Of a DNA stretch of 64,000 nt, positions 8,231-17,087 are shown in pieces. Every line of letters starts with the position of its first letter. Within the stretch, counting starts at the first letter, position 1. This DNA is from Paraburkholderia monticola (lineage in GTDB: Bacteria; Pseudomonadota; Gammaproteobacteria; Burkholderiales; Burkholderiaceae): contig NZ_LRBG01000038.1 of NCBI RefSeq assembly GCF_001580545.1, positions 682,001-746,000 on the forward strand, in the 5' to 3' direction. The notes under the pieces are model-generated. The model saw only the letters and a list, made by a program, of their open reading frames with translations. It did not search any database and was not told the DNA's origin. The position numbers and the translations under genes are program-made.

Positions 8231-8869
8231 TCAACTCTTCGACGTCAACAACTTGATTCCCGCAATCCCGAACATCACCGCGAGCGATCCATCGAGCCAG
8301 CGGCGGATCGCCGTATAGATGCGCCGCGCGGACGCCGTCGAAAACAGCACCGCATAGCTGCTGAACACCGTCGCGCCGATCACCATGCAGCCAAGCACGA
8401 CCGGCATCACGTGCGCGGCGCCGTGCACCGGCGACATCGCGAGCGAGACGATCGACAGCCACACGAGCACCGCCTTCGGATTGGTGAGGTGCAGCAAAAG
8501 ACCGCGCAGATAGAGGCGCCCAAGCGGTTCGTCGAGGCGCGCCGCCCGGGCGGCCGGCTTGTCGGCGCTCAATGCCGAGCGCGCGGACTTGAAGCCGAGC
8601 CATAGCAGATATAGCCCGCCCGCAATGCGGATCGCGACGAGGCATTGCGAGTACGTGGCGAGCACCGCCGACAAGCCAAGCGAGGCGAGCAGCGCCCACG
8701 AAAACGAACCCGACACCACGCCGAGCGCGAACACCAGCGCGGCGCGCCGGCCCGCGCTCATCGCGAGCGACATGATCGCGAGATTGCTCGGCCCTGGGCT
8801 CGCGGTGCCGACGAAATAGGCGCTGTAGGCGATCAGGACATCGGCGGTGAGCAGAGGGCTGGCGATCAT
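8231..8869 (-). CDS. LysE/RhtB-family amino-acid exporter
   Basis: A 212-residue inner-membrane protein of the LysE/RhtB translocator family, which exports amino acids or related small molecules using the proton gradient. The family block GTASPGPSNLAIMS occurs near the N-terminus, followed by about six hydrophobic segments and the loop LHLTNPKAVLVWLS typical of RhtB. I chose the ATG at 8869 (MIASPLLTADV), which gives the normal family length. A longer frame begins at 8932, but its extra 21 residues are encoded partly by a 10-base tandem repeat. A LysR regulator gene lies just upstream on the same strand. Confidence 0.85.
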   Translation of the reverse strand: MIASPLLTADVLIAYSAYFVGTASPGPSNLAIMSLAMSAGRRAALVFALGVVSGSFSWALLASLGLSAVLATYSQCLVAIRIAGGLYLLWLGFKSARSALSADKPAARAARLDEPLGRLYLRGLLLHLTNPKAVLVWLSIVSLAMSPVHGAAHVMPVVLGCMVIGATVFSSYAVLFSTASARRIYTAIRRWLDGSLAVMFGIAGIKLLTSKS

Positions 8870-8903
8870 ATCGGGCAGGGAGTAAGGGCAGGGCGCGTGA
8901 CGG

Positions 8904-8933
8904 GCAATGCAGCGCAATGCAGCGCAATGCAAC
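8904..8933. repeat. 10-base tandem repeat, three copies
   Basis: The unit GCAATGCAGC occurs twice exactly and a third time with one change (GCAATGCAAC). It lies upstream of the LysE-family start at 8869, in what would be the N-terminal extension if the ATG at 8932 were used. Confidence 0.8.
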
Positions 8934-9075
8934 GCGGCGTGGCTCGCGCGCCATCCAGGCGGTTGAACGAAGCAACGATTCTGCGCGCCGCCGCGCGCAA
9001 CTCACAGATACAGTTGCGCGTTCGTAGGGCAGGACACTCGAGTCGAACGCGCGTCGAGCGCACCGCCCGAACCGC

Positions 9076-9951
9076 TCACCCCTGCGCCGCGCCCGCAATA
9101 CATTCCGCCAACGCATCCGCGACCACCGGCCGGCTATGCCGCGGCCGCAACACGAGCCCGATCTCACGCGTGAAGGTCGCGTCGCCGAGTTCGAGCGCCA
9201 CGACGCTCGCCGGCCATTTGCCGAGCCCGGCCGTATCGGGAATCAACGCGACACCCATGCCGCGCGCGACCAGTTGCACGATCGCCTGCAATTCGTCGAG
9301 CTCGACCGCGTCGCGCACGGTCAGGCGCGCGCGCCGCAGAAAACGGTCGACGAGCCGGCCGCCGAACGACGCGCGGTCGTAGCGGATGAACGGCTCGCTG
9401 CGCAGCAACTCGCGCCACGAGCGGCCGCCGCGCGCGAGCTTTTTCGGCGCGAGCAGCACGAACGGTTCGGCGACGAGGGTGCGCCATTCGAGCTCCGAGG
9501 GCAGCGCGAACGGCGGCTTGATGATGACGGCCAGATCGAGTTCGCCGGAATCCACCTGGCCGAGCAGCCCCAGCGACACCCCCGGCACCACGCGAATGCG
9601 CCAGCCGGGGCGGTCGACGCGAAAGCGCGCGAGCGCGTCGGCGAGCAGCGACACCTGCGCGGACGCGATCGCGCCGACCCGCAGCATGCCGCTTTCGGCG
9701 GCGCCGCCGCTGCGCTCGGAGAGCCGCGCGTAGAGCGTCATCATTTCCTCGGCGAGCGCGAGCGTTTCGCGGCCCGCTTCGTTGAGCGTCGCCGAGCGCC
9801 CGGTGCGGTCGAACAACTGGAAGCCCAGTTCCTCCTCGAGCCGCTGCATCTGCGCGCTGACGGCGGATTGCGTGAGCCCGATGCGCGCGCCCGCGCCGGA
9901 AAATGTGCCGTACTGGCTGACGGCGATGAAGGTTTTCAACTCGCTGAGCAT
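9076..9951 (-). CDS. LysR-family transcriptional regulator
   Basis: A 291-residue LysR regulator. The N-terminal winged helix (residues 1-60) has the canonical pattern: LKTFIAVSQYGTFSGAG, LTQSAVSAQMQRLEEELG, LFDRTGR. The rest is a periplasmic-binding-protein-like effector domain (about 90-290). It is divergent from the VOC-family gene (155 bases between starts) and in tandem with the LysE-family gene, so either could be its target. Many LysR regulators control a LysE exporter, but gene order alone does not settle this. Confidence 0.92.
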   Translation of the reverse strand: MLSELKTFIAVSQYGTFSGAGARIGLTQSAVSAQMQRLEEELGFQLFDRTGRSATLNEAGRETLALAEEMMTLYARLSERSGGAAESGMLRVGAIASAQVSLLADALARFRVDRPGWRIRVVPGVSLGLLGQVDSGELDLAVIIKPPFALPSELEWRTLVAEPFVLLAPKKLARGGRSWRELLRSEPFIRYDRASFGGRLVDRFLRRARLTVRDAVELDELQAIVQLVARGMGVALIPDTAGLGKWPASVVALELGDATFTREIGLVLRPRHSRPVVADALAECIAGAAQG

Positions 9952-9952
9952 G

Positions 9953-9966
9953 ATCGATCAATCGAT
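9953..9966. promoter_or_regulatory. Palindromic site between divergent lysR-type and VOC genes
   Basis: Two ATCGAT hexamers separated by CA form a 14-base symmetric element immediately in front of the LysR start. An AT-rich stretch follows (AAATATATAT near 9985). The position fits autoregulation of the LysR gene and control of the divergent promoter. Confidence 0.35.
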
Positions 9967-10105
9967 TTTGGTGATGGTCAGATCAAATATATATCGTTTC
10001 TCAGCATTTTTATTCATGGTTAAACTTGCCTTCAATTGACCGGTCGTTAGTCGAACCGCCCGTCACGAGCCACCCCCCCACACCCACCCAGCGAGTCTTA
10101 CCATC

Positions 10106-10540
10106 ATGAGCGTTGCCGAAAACGTTTTGCCGCCATTCCATCTGGCGTTTCCTGTTCATAGCCTCGCCGCCGCGCGCGAGTTTTACGGTGAATTGCTCGG
10201 CTGTCCGGAAGGGCGCAGCTCCGACGCGTGGGTCGATTTCAATTTCTACGGCCATCAGATCGTCGCGCATCTGGCGCCGGACGAAATCGGTCATCGTCAT
10301 ACGAGCGCGGTCGACGGCGACGCGGTGCCGGTGCGCCACTTCGGCGCGGTGCTGTCGATGGAGCAGTGGCAGGCCGCCGCGGACAAACTGCAAAAGGCCG
10401 GCATCGAATTCATCATCGAGCCGCATGTGCGCTTCAAAGGCGAAGTCGGCGAGCAGGCGACGATGTTCTTCCTCGATCCGTCGGGTAATGCGCTCGAGTT
10501 CAAGGCGTTCGCCGATATGTCGTCGCTGTTCGCCAGGTAA
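10106..10540 (+). CDS. VOC-superfamily protein (glyoxalase/dioxygenase fold)
   Basis: A 144-residue protein of the vicinal-oxygen-chelate superfamily. It starts with [24 protein letters not shown], shown here only as the family's first beta-alpha unit (residues 9-31), and ends with [15 protein letters not shown], the usual metal-ligand-bearing C-terminal block. Candidate metal ligands are His12, a central His (VRHFGAVL) and the Glu of ALEFK. The reaction cannot be told from sequence; related proteins are annotated as glyoxalase or bleomycin-resistance-like. It is monocistronic and followed by a strong intrinsic terminator. Confidence 0.88.
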   Translation: MSVAENVLPPFHLAFPVHSLAAAREFYGELLGCPEGRSSDAWVDFNFYGHQIVAHLAPDEIGHRHTSAVDGDAVPVRHFGAVLSMEQWQAAADKLQKAGIEFIIEPHVRFKGEVGEQATMFFLDPSGNALEFKAFADMSSLFAR

Positions 10541-10584
10541 GTGTCGCGGGCGTTGACGCCCGCAGGCGGATAGTTGTAAATCAG

Positions 10585-10619
10585 AAGGCCGGTCGACCCT
10601 GTAGGTCGACCGGCCTTTT
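10585..10619 (+). terminator. Rho-independent terminator after the VOC gene
   Basis: A perfect 14-base stem (AAGGCCGGTCGACC / GGTCGACCGGCCTT) with a five-base loop ends in TTTT, 45 bases after the stop codon. Confidence 0.92.
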
Positions 10620-10949
10620 GCATTGAGGAGCACGCTCGCGCGGAGCAAAATACCGTGTTGGGCGAATCAATCTGAAAGCATGTTTCATAATATTTCCAAT
10701 GAAAGCCGTGTCGCGTCTCAGCAAACGTTCCATTAACTACGCTTAAATTTATTCAATAAACGTTTGCTTGTCGCGAAATTGGACGCATCTCCGGCGCGGG
10801 TACGGCGCCCTCAAAAATCGCGCTTAGGCTTTCAACAAGCTTCCTGACAATCTCGCCATTTTCACGCCATGCAGGCGTTGGTGCTACCGATCTAGCATAA
10901 GCGCAGATTCAATCCCTCCCTCCACCCGCATTTTCTCTGGCCCGTTTCA
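10620..10949. other. 330-base intergenic region upstream of the RND operon
   Basis: No credible gene is seen. The stretch 10675-10770 is notably AT-rich for this genome and contains a 10-base inverted repeat (separate entry) and a small palindrome TTATTCAATAA at 10749-10759. It probably holds the promoter and operator of the RND pump operon. I could not place a convincing -35/-10 pair. Confidence 0.6.
10720..10768. promoter_or_regulatory. Inverted repeat AGCAAACGTT...AACGTTTGCT upstream of RND operon
   Basis: Perfect 10-base arms at 10720-10729 and 10759-10768, about 39 bases apart centre to centre (close to four helical turns), in AT-rich DNA 180-230 bases before the RND gene. This geometry suits cooperative binding of a repressor or response regulator. 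The binding protein is unknown; the response regulator encoded at 17088 is one candidate. Confidence 0.45.
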
Positions 10950-13900
10950 ATGTGGATCGTCAACGTAGCGCTTAAGCGGCCATACACGTTCATCGTGATG
11001 GCGATTCTGATCGTGCTGGCGACGCCCTTCGTGCTGTTCACCACGCCCGTCGACGTGTTGCCGGAAATCAACATTCCGGTCGTCAGTATCATCTGGACGT
11101 ATACGGGGCTGTCGGCCGAGGACATGGCCAACCGCATCACGTCGGTCAACGAGCGCAGTCTGACCACGACGGTCAACGACATCCAGCACATCGAATCGCA
11201 ATCGCTGCAAGGCATCACGATTCTGAAGGTGTTCCTGCAACCGAACGCGAACATCCAGACCGCGATCGCGCAGACCGTCGCCGTCGAGCAGGCGCAGTTA
11301 AAGCAGATGCCGCCCGGCGCGACGCCGCCGCTCGTGATCAGCTATTCGGCGTCGAGCATTCCGGTGATCCAGCTCGGCCTGTCGAGCCCGAAGCTCTCCG
11401 AGCAGGCGCTCAACGACACCGCGCTGAACTTCCTGCGACCGCAGCTGGTGACGATTCCGGGCGCGGCCGTGCCGTATCCGTACGGCGGCAAGTCGCGCCT
11501 GATCTCGGTCGACCTCGACACGCGCGCGCTGCTCGCGAAAGGCCTGACGCCCTCGGACGTGGTCAGCGCGTTCAACGCGCAGAACCTGATCCTGCCGACC
11601 GGCACCGCGAAGATCGGCCCGAAGGAATACACGATCAACATGAACGGCTCGCCGCCGACGGTGGACGGGCTCAACGACATTCCGGTGCGCACCATCAACG
11701 GCGCGACGACCTATCTGCGTGAAGTCGCGCACGTGCGCGACGGCTTCTCGCCGCAGACCAACATCGTGCGGCAGAACGGCCATCGCGGTGTGCTGATATC
11801 GGTGCTGAAGAACGGCAACGCGTCGACGCTGTCGATCGTCGATACGCTGAAAGACCTGTTGCCCGGCGCGCGCGCGGCGCTGCCGCCGGACCTGCAGATC
11901 ACCGCGCTGTTCGACCAGTCGGTGTTCGTGAAGGCGGCGGTGGCGGGCGTGGTGCGCGAGGCGCTGGTGGCCGCCGCGCTGACCGCCGCGATGATCCTGC
12001 TGTTCCTCGGCAACTGGCGCAGCACCTGCATCATCGCGATCTCGATTCCGCTGTCGATTCTGTCGTCGCTGATCGTGCTGCATGCGCTCGGGCAGACCAT
12101 CAACATCATGACCTTGGGCGGGCTCGCGCTCGCGGTCGGGATCTTGGTGGACGACGCGACGGTGACGATCGAGAACATCGAGCGGCACTTGCACATGGGC
12201 ACGAATCTGCACGACGCGATTCTCGACGGCGCCGGCGAAATCGCGGTGCCGGCACTCGTGTCGACGCTGTGTATCTGTATCGTGTTCGTGCCGATGTTCT
12301 TCCTGACCGGCGTCGCGCGCTATCTGTTCGTGCCGCTCGCGGAAGCGGTCGTGTTCGCGATGCTCGCGTCGTACATCCTGTCGCGTACGCTCGTGCCGAC
12401 GCTCGCGATGCTGTTGATGGGCCACGCGCACAAGCCGAAGGCGGGCGCGAAGCCGAATCTGTTCATGCGTCTGTATCACCGCTTCGACGCCGGCTTCGAG
12501 CGCATGCGCGCGGCTTACATCATGATCCTGAGCAGCCTGCTCGTGCGTCGCAAGATGTTCGGCACGCTGTTCCTCGGCTTCTGCGTGCTGTCGATGGGCC
12601 TGTTCTTTACGCTCGGCGAAGACTTCTTCCCGAGCGTCGACGCGGGCGATATCCGCTTGCACATGCGCGCGCCGACCGGCACGCGCATCGAGGAAACCGC
12701 CCGGCTCGCCGACGAAGTGGAAAAGGTGATCCGCGAAGTCGTGCCGCCGAAGGACCTCGGCACGATTCTCGACAACCTCGGCCTGCCATATAGCGGTATC
12801 AACCTGTCGTACAGCAATGCGGGCACGATCGGCACGCTCGACGGCGAGATCCAGATCGCGCTGAACGAAGGGCACAAGCCGTCGCAGATGTATATGGACA
12901 AGCTGCGCACGATCCTGCCGCAGCGTTTCCCGGGCGTCGAGTTCTTCTTTCAGCCGGCCGACATCGTCACGCAGATCCTGAACTTCGGCCTGCCCGCCGC
13001 GGTCGACGTGCAGATTTCCGGCGCGGACCAGGAAGGCAATCTGGAGGCCGCGCGCAAGCTGCTCAAACAGGTGCGGCTGATCCCCGGCACCGTCGACACT
13101 CACATCCAGCAGAAGCTCGACGAACCCGCGATCAATCTGCAGATGGACCGCACGCGGCTGCAACAGCTGAACCTGAGCGCGAGCAACGTCGCGCAGAACG
13201 TGCTGATCTCGCTGTCGGGCAGCTCGCAGACCTCGCCGGGCTTCTGGTTCAACAACCGCAACGGCGTCGAATACAACGTCGCGGTGCAGACGCCGCAGTA
13301 CCAGGTGTCGTCGATCGACGAACTGCTGCGCACGCCGGTGTCGGGTGCGGCCAACGGGCCGACGCAACTGCTCGGCAACCTCGTACGCGTGTCGCCGCAC
13401 GCGCAGTTCGCGGTCGTCTCGCACTACAACATTCGTCCGGTGATCGATCTTTATGTGAGCGTTGAAAAGCGCGATCTCGGCAGCGTGGCGAATCAGGTCG
13501 ACAAGATCGTCAACGAGGTGCGCGGCTCGCTGCCGCGCGGCAGCCAGATCACGGTGCGCGGGCAGGTGGAGACGATGCGCAGTTCGTTCTTCGGGCTCGG
13601 CATCGGTGTCGCGATGGCGATCGTGCTCGTGTATCTGCTGATCGTCGTGAACTTCCAGTCGTGGATCGATCCGCTGATCATCGTCAGCGCGCTGCCGGCG
13701 GCACTCGCGGGCATCATGTGGATGCTGTTCCTGACCGGCACCCATCTGAGCGTGCCGGCGCTGACCGGCGCGATCATGACAATGGGCGTCGCGACCGCGA
13801 ACAGTATTCTGATGGTCTCGTTCGCGCGCCAGCGGCTCGCCGCCGGTGCGCCGGCGCTGACCGCCGCGCTCGAAGCGGGCGCGAGCCGGATCCGTCCGGT

Positions 13901-14222
13901 GCTGATGACCGCGTTCGCGATGATCATCGGCATGATCCCGATGGCCCTCGGCCTCGGCGAAGGCGCCGAGCAGAATGCGCCGCTCGGCCGCGCGGTGATC
14001 GGCGGCCTGCTGTTCGCGACCGTCTCGACGCTGTTTTTCGTGCCGCTCGTGTTCGCCGGGATTCATTCGTGGCTCGCGCGCCGGCACAGGAACGGCGGCG
14101 GCGACGACAACGGCGGTGGCGACGATGGCGGCAACGGCGGTGGCAACGGCGGTGGTACTGGCAGTGGCGGCCATACCCGCAGCCCTGCGCCGGAACACAG
14201 CAGTGCGGCAACGCCCGCGTAA
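10950..14222 (+). CDS. RND efflux pump, inner-membrane proton antiporter
   Basis: A 1090-residue RND transporter of the HAE-1/AcrB-MdtB type. It has the N-terminal helix (ALKRPYTFIVMAIL), two large periplasmic loops, and the TM4 proton-relay block GLALAVGILVDDATVTIENIERH, in which the adjacent aspartates are conserved. It should work with the next two genes as a three-part pump expelling drugs, solvents or other small molecules. The substrate is not evident, and heavy-metal (CzcA/CusA) features are not apparent. The last 45 or so residues are unusual: a Gly/Asn/Asp-rich tail encoded by GGC-rich repeats. The next gene starts 23 bases downstream. Confidence 0.95.
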   Translation: MWIVNVALKRPYTFIVMAILIVLATPFVLFTTPVDVLPEINIPVVSIIWTYTGLSAEDMANRITSVNERSLTTTVNDIQHIESQSLQGITILKVFLQPNANIQTAIAQTVAVEQAQLKQMPPGATPPLVISYSASSIPVIQLGLSSPKLSEQALNDTALNFLRPQLVTIPGAAVPYPYGGKSRLISVDLDTRALLAKGLTPSDVVSAFNAQNLILPTGTAKIGPKEYTINMNGSPPTVDGLNDIPVRTINGATTYLREVAHVRDGFSPQTNIVRQNGHRGVLISVLKNGNASTLSIVDTLKDLLPGARAALPPDLQITALFDQSVFVKAAVAGVVREALVAAALTAAMILLFLGNWRSTCIIAISIPLSILSSLIVLHALGQTINIMTLGGLALAVGILVDDATVTIENIERHLHMGTNLHDAILDGAGEIAVPALVSTLCICIVFVPMFFLTGVARYLFVPLAEAVVFAMLASYILSRTLVPTLAMLLMGHAHKPKAGAKPNLFMRLYHRFDAGFERMRAAYIMILSSLLVRRKMFGTLFLGFCVLSMGLFFTLGEDFFPSVDAGDIRLHMRAPTGTRIEETARLADEVEKVIREVVPPKDLGTILDNLGLPYSGINLSYSNAGTIGTLDGEIQIALNEGHKPSQMYMDKLRTILPQRFPGVEFFFQPADIVTQILNFGLPAAVDVQISGADQEGNLEAARKLLKQVRLIPGTVDTHIQQKLDEPAINLQMDRTRLQQLNLSASNVAQNVLISLSGSSQTSPGFWFNNRNGVEYNVAVQTPQYQVSSIDELLRTPVSGAANGPTQLLGNLVRVSPHAQFAVVSHYNIRPVIDLYVSVEKRDLGSVANQVDKIVNEVRGSLPRGSQITVRGQVETMRSSFFGLGIGVAMAIVLVYLLIVVNFQSWIDPLIIVSALPAALAGIMWMLFLTGTHLSVPALTGAIMTMGVATANSILMVSFARQRLAAGAPALTAALEAGASRIRPVLMTAFAMIIGMIPMALGLGEGAEQNAPLGRAVIGGLLFATVSTLFFVPLVFAGIHSWLARRHRNGGGDDNGGGDDGGNGGGNGGGTGSGGHTRSPAPEHSSAATPA
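14092..14170 (+). repeat. GGCGGTGGC-type microsatellite coding a Gly/Asn/Asp tail
   Basis: Imperfect repeats of GGCGGTGGC and GGCGACGAC units inside the 3' end of the RND gene encode glycine runs with Asn, Asp and Thr. This kind of DNA can gain or lose units by slippage without changing frame. Confidence 0.7.
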
Positions 14223-14245
14223 AAGTTAAACGATGGTTGACTGAG

Positions 14246-15478
14246 ATGACCGAAAAAACTCATGCATCGCTAGCGATCCCCGCGCGGGAAACCGAACAGG
14301 GAGAGCACCAGCTGCCGCCGCGCCAGCGCGAATGGAAGCGCGCGAAGATCGCGGTTGTGATCGTGTTCGTGCTGCTCGTGGTCGGCACGCTGCGCACCGT
14401 GATCGCGAACGTGATGCAAAACCGCGAAGTCACGGCGACCGCGCAGCAGAACGCCACGCAGTACGTGAACATCGTCACGCCGACGCAGACCGACGGCAGC
14501 GGCAACACGTTGCTGCCGGGCACGTTGCGCGGCTATGTCGAGTCGCCGATCTATGCGCGCGCCACCGGCTATCTGTTGCACTGGTACGCCGATATCGGCG
14601 CCCGTGTGAAGCAGGGGCAATTGCTCGCTGAACTCGATACGCCGGAAATCGATCAGGAACTCGCGCAGGCCCTCGCGCAACGTCAGCAGATCAATTCGAG
14701 CCTCGCGCTTGCGAAGAGCTCGCTGGAGCGCTGGCAGCAGTTGCGCCAACGCGATGCGGTCTCGCAACAGGAACTCGACGAACGGCAAAGCACGTACACC
14801 CAGGATCTCGCGAACCTGGCCGCCGCCGATGCGAACGTCAAGCGGCTGCAGCAGCTCGAATCGTTCAAGCGGATCGTGGCGCCCTTCACCGGCGTGGTCA
14901 CGCAGCGCAATGTCGACGTCGGCGATCTGATCGATGCGGGCAGCGGCACGAGCCGGGCCCTGTTCGCGCTCGCGCAGTCGGACCCGTTGCGCGTCTATGT
15001 GCAATTGCCGCAGGCGTATGCGCAGAACGTCACGGTCGGGCAGAAGGTCGTCGTCACGCAGGCCGAGTTGCCCGGCCAGCAGTTCAACGGCACGATCACG
15101 CACATGTCCGGCGCGATCGACGTGCCCACCCGTTCGTTGCAGATCGAAGTGACGCTGCCGAATCCCGACGACAAGCTGCGCCCCGGCGCCTACGTGCAGG
15201 TCGCGGTGCCGGCCGCCGCGCATGCGCGCCTCACGGTGCCCGGCAACGCGCTGCTGTTCCGCGCCGAGGGGCCGCGCCTCGCGGTCGTCGATGCGAAGGG
15301 CGTCGTGAGCCTCCACAAGGTCGTGATCGCGCAGGACCTCGGTCAGCAGCTCGAAATCGAAAGCGGTATCGACCCGACCGATCGCGTCATCATCAACCCG
15401 AGCGATTCGATCGCCGATGGCGATCACGTGAAGGTGCAGCCTCAGTCCCAGCAGAAGAACGGCAAGGGGGCGTCGTGA
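14246..15478 (+). CDS. RND periplasmic membrane fusion protein (HlyD/AcrA type)
   Basis: A 410-residue adaptor that links the inner-membrane pump to the outer-membrane channel. A single N-terminal anchor helix lies at residues 34-50 (KIAVVIVFVLLVVGTL). It is followed by a lipoyl half-motif (GYVESPIYARATGYL, then ARVKQGQLLAELDTPE), an alpha-helical hairpin of about 80 residues rich in Gln and Leu, and a second half-motif and beta-barrel. The ATG at 14246 is chosen because upstream sequence in the same frame belongs to the preceding gene. Its stop overlaps the start of the outer-membrane component (TGATG). Confidence 0.94.
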   Translation: MTEKTHASLAIPARETEQGEHQLPPRQREWKRAKIAVVIVFVLLVVGTLRTVIANVMQNREVTATAQQNATQYVNIVTPTQTDGSGNTLLPGTLRGYVESPIYARATGYLLHWYADIGARVKQGQLLAELDTPEIDQELAQALAQRQQINSSLALAKSSLERWQQLRQRDAVSQQELDERQSTYTQDLANLAAADANVKRLQQLESFKRIVAPFTGVVTQRNVDVGDLIDAGSGTSRALFALAQSDPLRVYVQLPQAYAQNVTVGQKVVVTQAELPGQQFNGTITHMSGAIDVPTRSLQIEVTLPNPDDKLRPGAYVQVAVPAAAHARLTVPGNALLFRAEGPRLAVVDAKGVVSLHKVVIAQDLGQQLEIESGIDPTDRVIINPSDSIADGDHVKVQPQSQQKNGKGAS

Positions 15479-16998
15479 TGTTCGCGGCTTCACGCCAGGC
15501 ACTGACGCGTGGCACCGTCTTCACCGCGCTAACCGCTTGCGCGGGCGCGGCGCTGCTCGCCGCCTGCACGGTCGGCCCGGACTATCAGCGGCCGCAGGCC
15601 GAGGTGCCGCCCGAATGGCACACCGATTCGTTCTGGCGCGTCGCGACCCCGTCGCACGCGCCGATCGCGCCGGACTGGTGGACGGGCTTTGCCGATCCGA
15701 CGCTCGCGACGCTCGAAACCCAGGCGCTCGCGCAGAACCAGACGCTCGTCGCGGCGAGCGCGCACTACGAGCAGGCGAAGGCGACGCTCGCGAACACCAG
15801 CGCGCAGCGTGTGCCGGAAGTCGATTTCAACGCCCAGGGGTCGCGCTTCCGTATTTCGCACGACCGGCCGCTGACGAACTACGGGACGCCGACCCAATCG
15901 ACGGTGCAGAACAACATCCAGCTCGGGCCGACGATCAACTACGACACCGATCTGTTCGGCCGCATCCGTCGTCAGGTCGAAGGGGCGAAGGCATCGGCCG
16001 AGCAGTCCGCGGACGATCTCGCGAACGCGCGCCTCGTGCTGACGACCGACCTCGCCACCGACTACTTCTCGCTGCGCGAGCTCGACAACGAGATCGACGT
16101 GCTGAACCAGTCGGTGAAGCTGCAGCAGAAGGCGCTCGATTACGTGAACACCGAGCACGATCTGGGCTCGGTATCGGGCCTCGACGTGCTACAGCAGAAG
16201 TCGCAGCTCGATGCCACGCGCGTGCAGGCGCAACTGCTGCTCAATCAGCGCGCGCAGTTCGAGCATGCGATCGCCGCGCTGGTCGGCGTGCCGGCCCCGC
16301 AGTTCGCGATCGAGCCGAAGGTGCTCGACATCAGGCCACCGACCGTGCCGCTCGGCTTGCCGAGCGACGTGCTGCAACGGCGCCCCGACGTCGCGTCGGC
16401 GGAACGCGCGATGGCGGCCGCCAACGCGCAGATCGGCGTGGCCAAGGCGGCGTACTTCCCGAGCCTCACGCTGACGCCGGGCATCGGCTGGGAGAGCACC
16501 GAGTTCGCCAATCTGCTGAGCGCGCCGACGCTGATGTGGACGCTCGGCGCGGCGGTCAGTCAGGTGATCTTCGACGGCGGGCGGCGCGCGGCCAACGTCA
16601 AGTTCGCGAGCGAGGGCTACACGGCCACCGAGGCGAACTATCGGCAAACGGTGTTGACCGCGTTCCAGCAGGTGCAGGACGGCATCACCGGGCTGTCGGT
16701 GCTCGACGGCGCGGCGAAGCAGTCGCGCGAGGCGGTCGAGGATGCGCAGCGGCTGCTGTCGCTCGCGAACGATCGATATTCGGGCGGGCTCGTCGCGTAT
16801 CTGAACGTGATCGACGCGCAGGAGTCGCTGCTGACGAGCGAGCGGACCGACGTGCAGATTCACGGCCAGCAGTTGACGCTGTCGGTGGCGCTCGTGAAGG
16901 CGCTCGGTGGCGGCTGGGATGGCGGTGCGCAAGGCGGTGCAATGGCCGCGAACGAGGCCAACGTGCCGCAGACGGAGGCGCCGGCTCCAGCACGCTGA
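15478..16998 (+). CDS. RND outer-membrane efflux lipoprotein (NodT/OprM type)
   Basis: A 506-residue TolC-like outer-membrane channel of the NodT lipoprotein subfamily. The N-terminus has a signal peptide ending in a lipobox (LLAAC, Cys30), followed by the family start TVGPDYQRP. Two repeated TolC-type halves follow, with the second-half signature VLQRRPDVASAERAMAAANAQIGVAKAAYFPSLTLTPG (key residues only: RRPD and AAYFPS). The ATG at 15478 shares one base with the previous stop. A GTG three bases earlier is an alternative. Confidence 0.94.
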   Translation: MFAASRQALTRGTVFTALTACAGAALLAACTVGPDYQRPQAEVPPEWHTDSFWRVATPSHAPIAPDWWTGFADPTLATLETQALAQNQTLVAASAHYEQAKATLANTSAQRVPEVDFNAQGSRFRISHDRPLTNYGTPTQSTVQNNIQLGPTINYDTDLFGRIRRQVEGAKASAEQSADDLANARLVLTTDLATDYFSLRELDNEIDVLNQSVKLQQKALDYVNTEHDLGSVSGLDVLQQKSQLDATRVQAQLLLNQRAQFEHAIAALVGVPAPQFAIEPKVLDIRPPTVPLGLPSDVLQRRPDVASAERAMAAANAQIGVAKAAYFPSLTLTPGIGWESTEFANLLSAPTLMWTLGAAVSQVIFDGGRRAANVKFASEGYTATEANYRQTVLTAFQQVQDGITGLSVLDGAAKQSREAVEDAQRLLSLANDRYSGGLVAYLNVIDAQESLLTSERTDVQIHGQQLTLSVALVKALGGGWDGGAQGGAMAANEANVPQTEAPAPAR

Positions 16999-17060
16999 AG
17001 CGCTAGCCGAGCTTCCATGCCGAGGTAATGGGATCGACGCGAGGAGTTAGGGGCGTTTCG

Positions 17061-17066
17061 TATAAT
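17061..17066 (+). promoter_or_regulatory. Possible -10 box (TATAAT) for the two-component genes
   Basis: An exact TATAAT lies 21 bases before the response regulator ATG. No good -35 is found at 16-18 bases (a TCGACG lies 21 bases upstream), so an activator would be needed. It would allow the regulator pair to be expressed apart from the pump operon. Confidence 0.35.
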
Positions 17067-17087
17067 GCAGAGGCACAGGGGACAAGG

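Noticed and set aside
8231-8932. Longer LysE-family protein starting at 8932
   Set aside because: The extra 21 residues come from a tandem repeat and have no family similarity; the ATG at 8869 gives standard length.
11298-14198. 966-codon minus-strand frame antisense to the RND pump gene
   Set aside because: Low-complexity basic sequence with no recognisable domain; a shadow of the RND gene.
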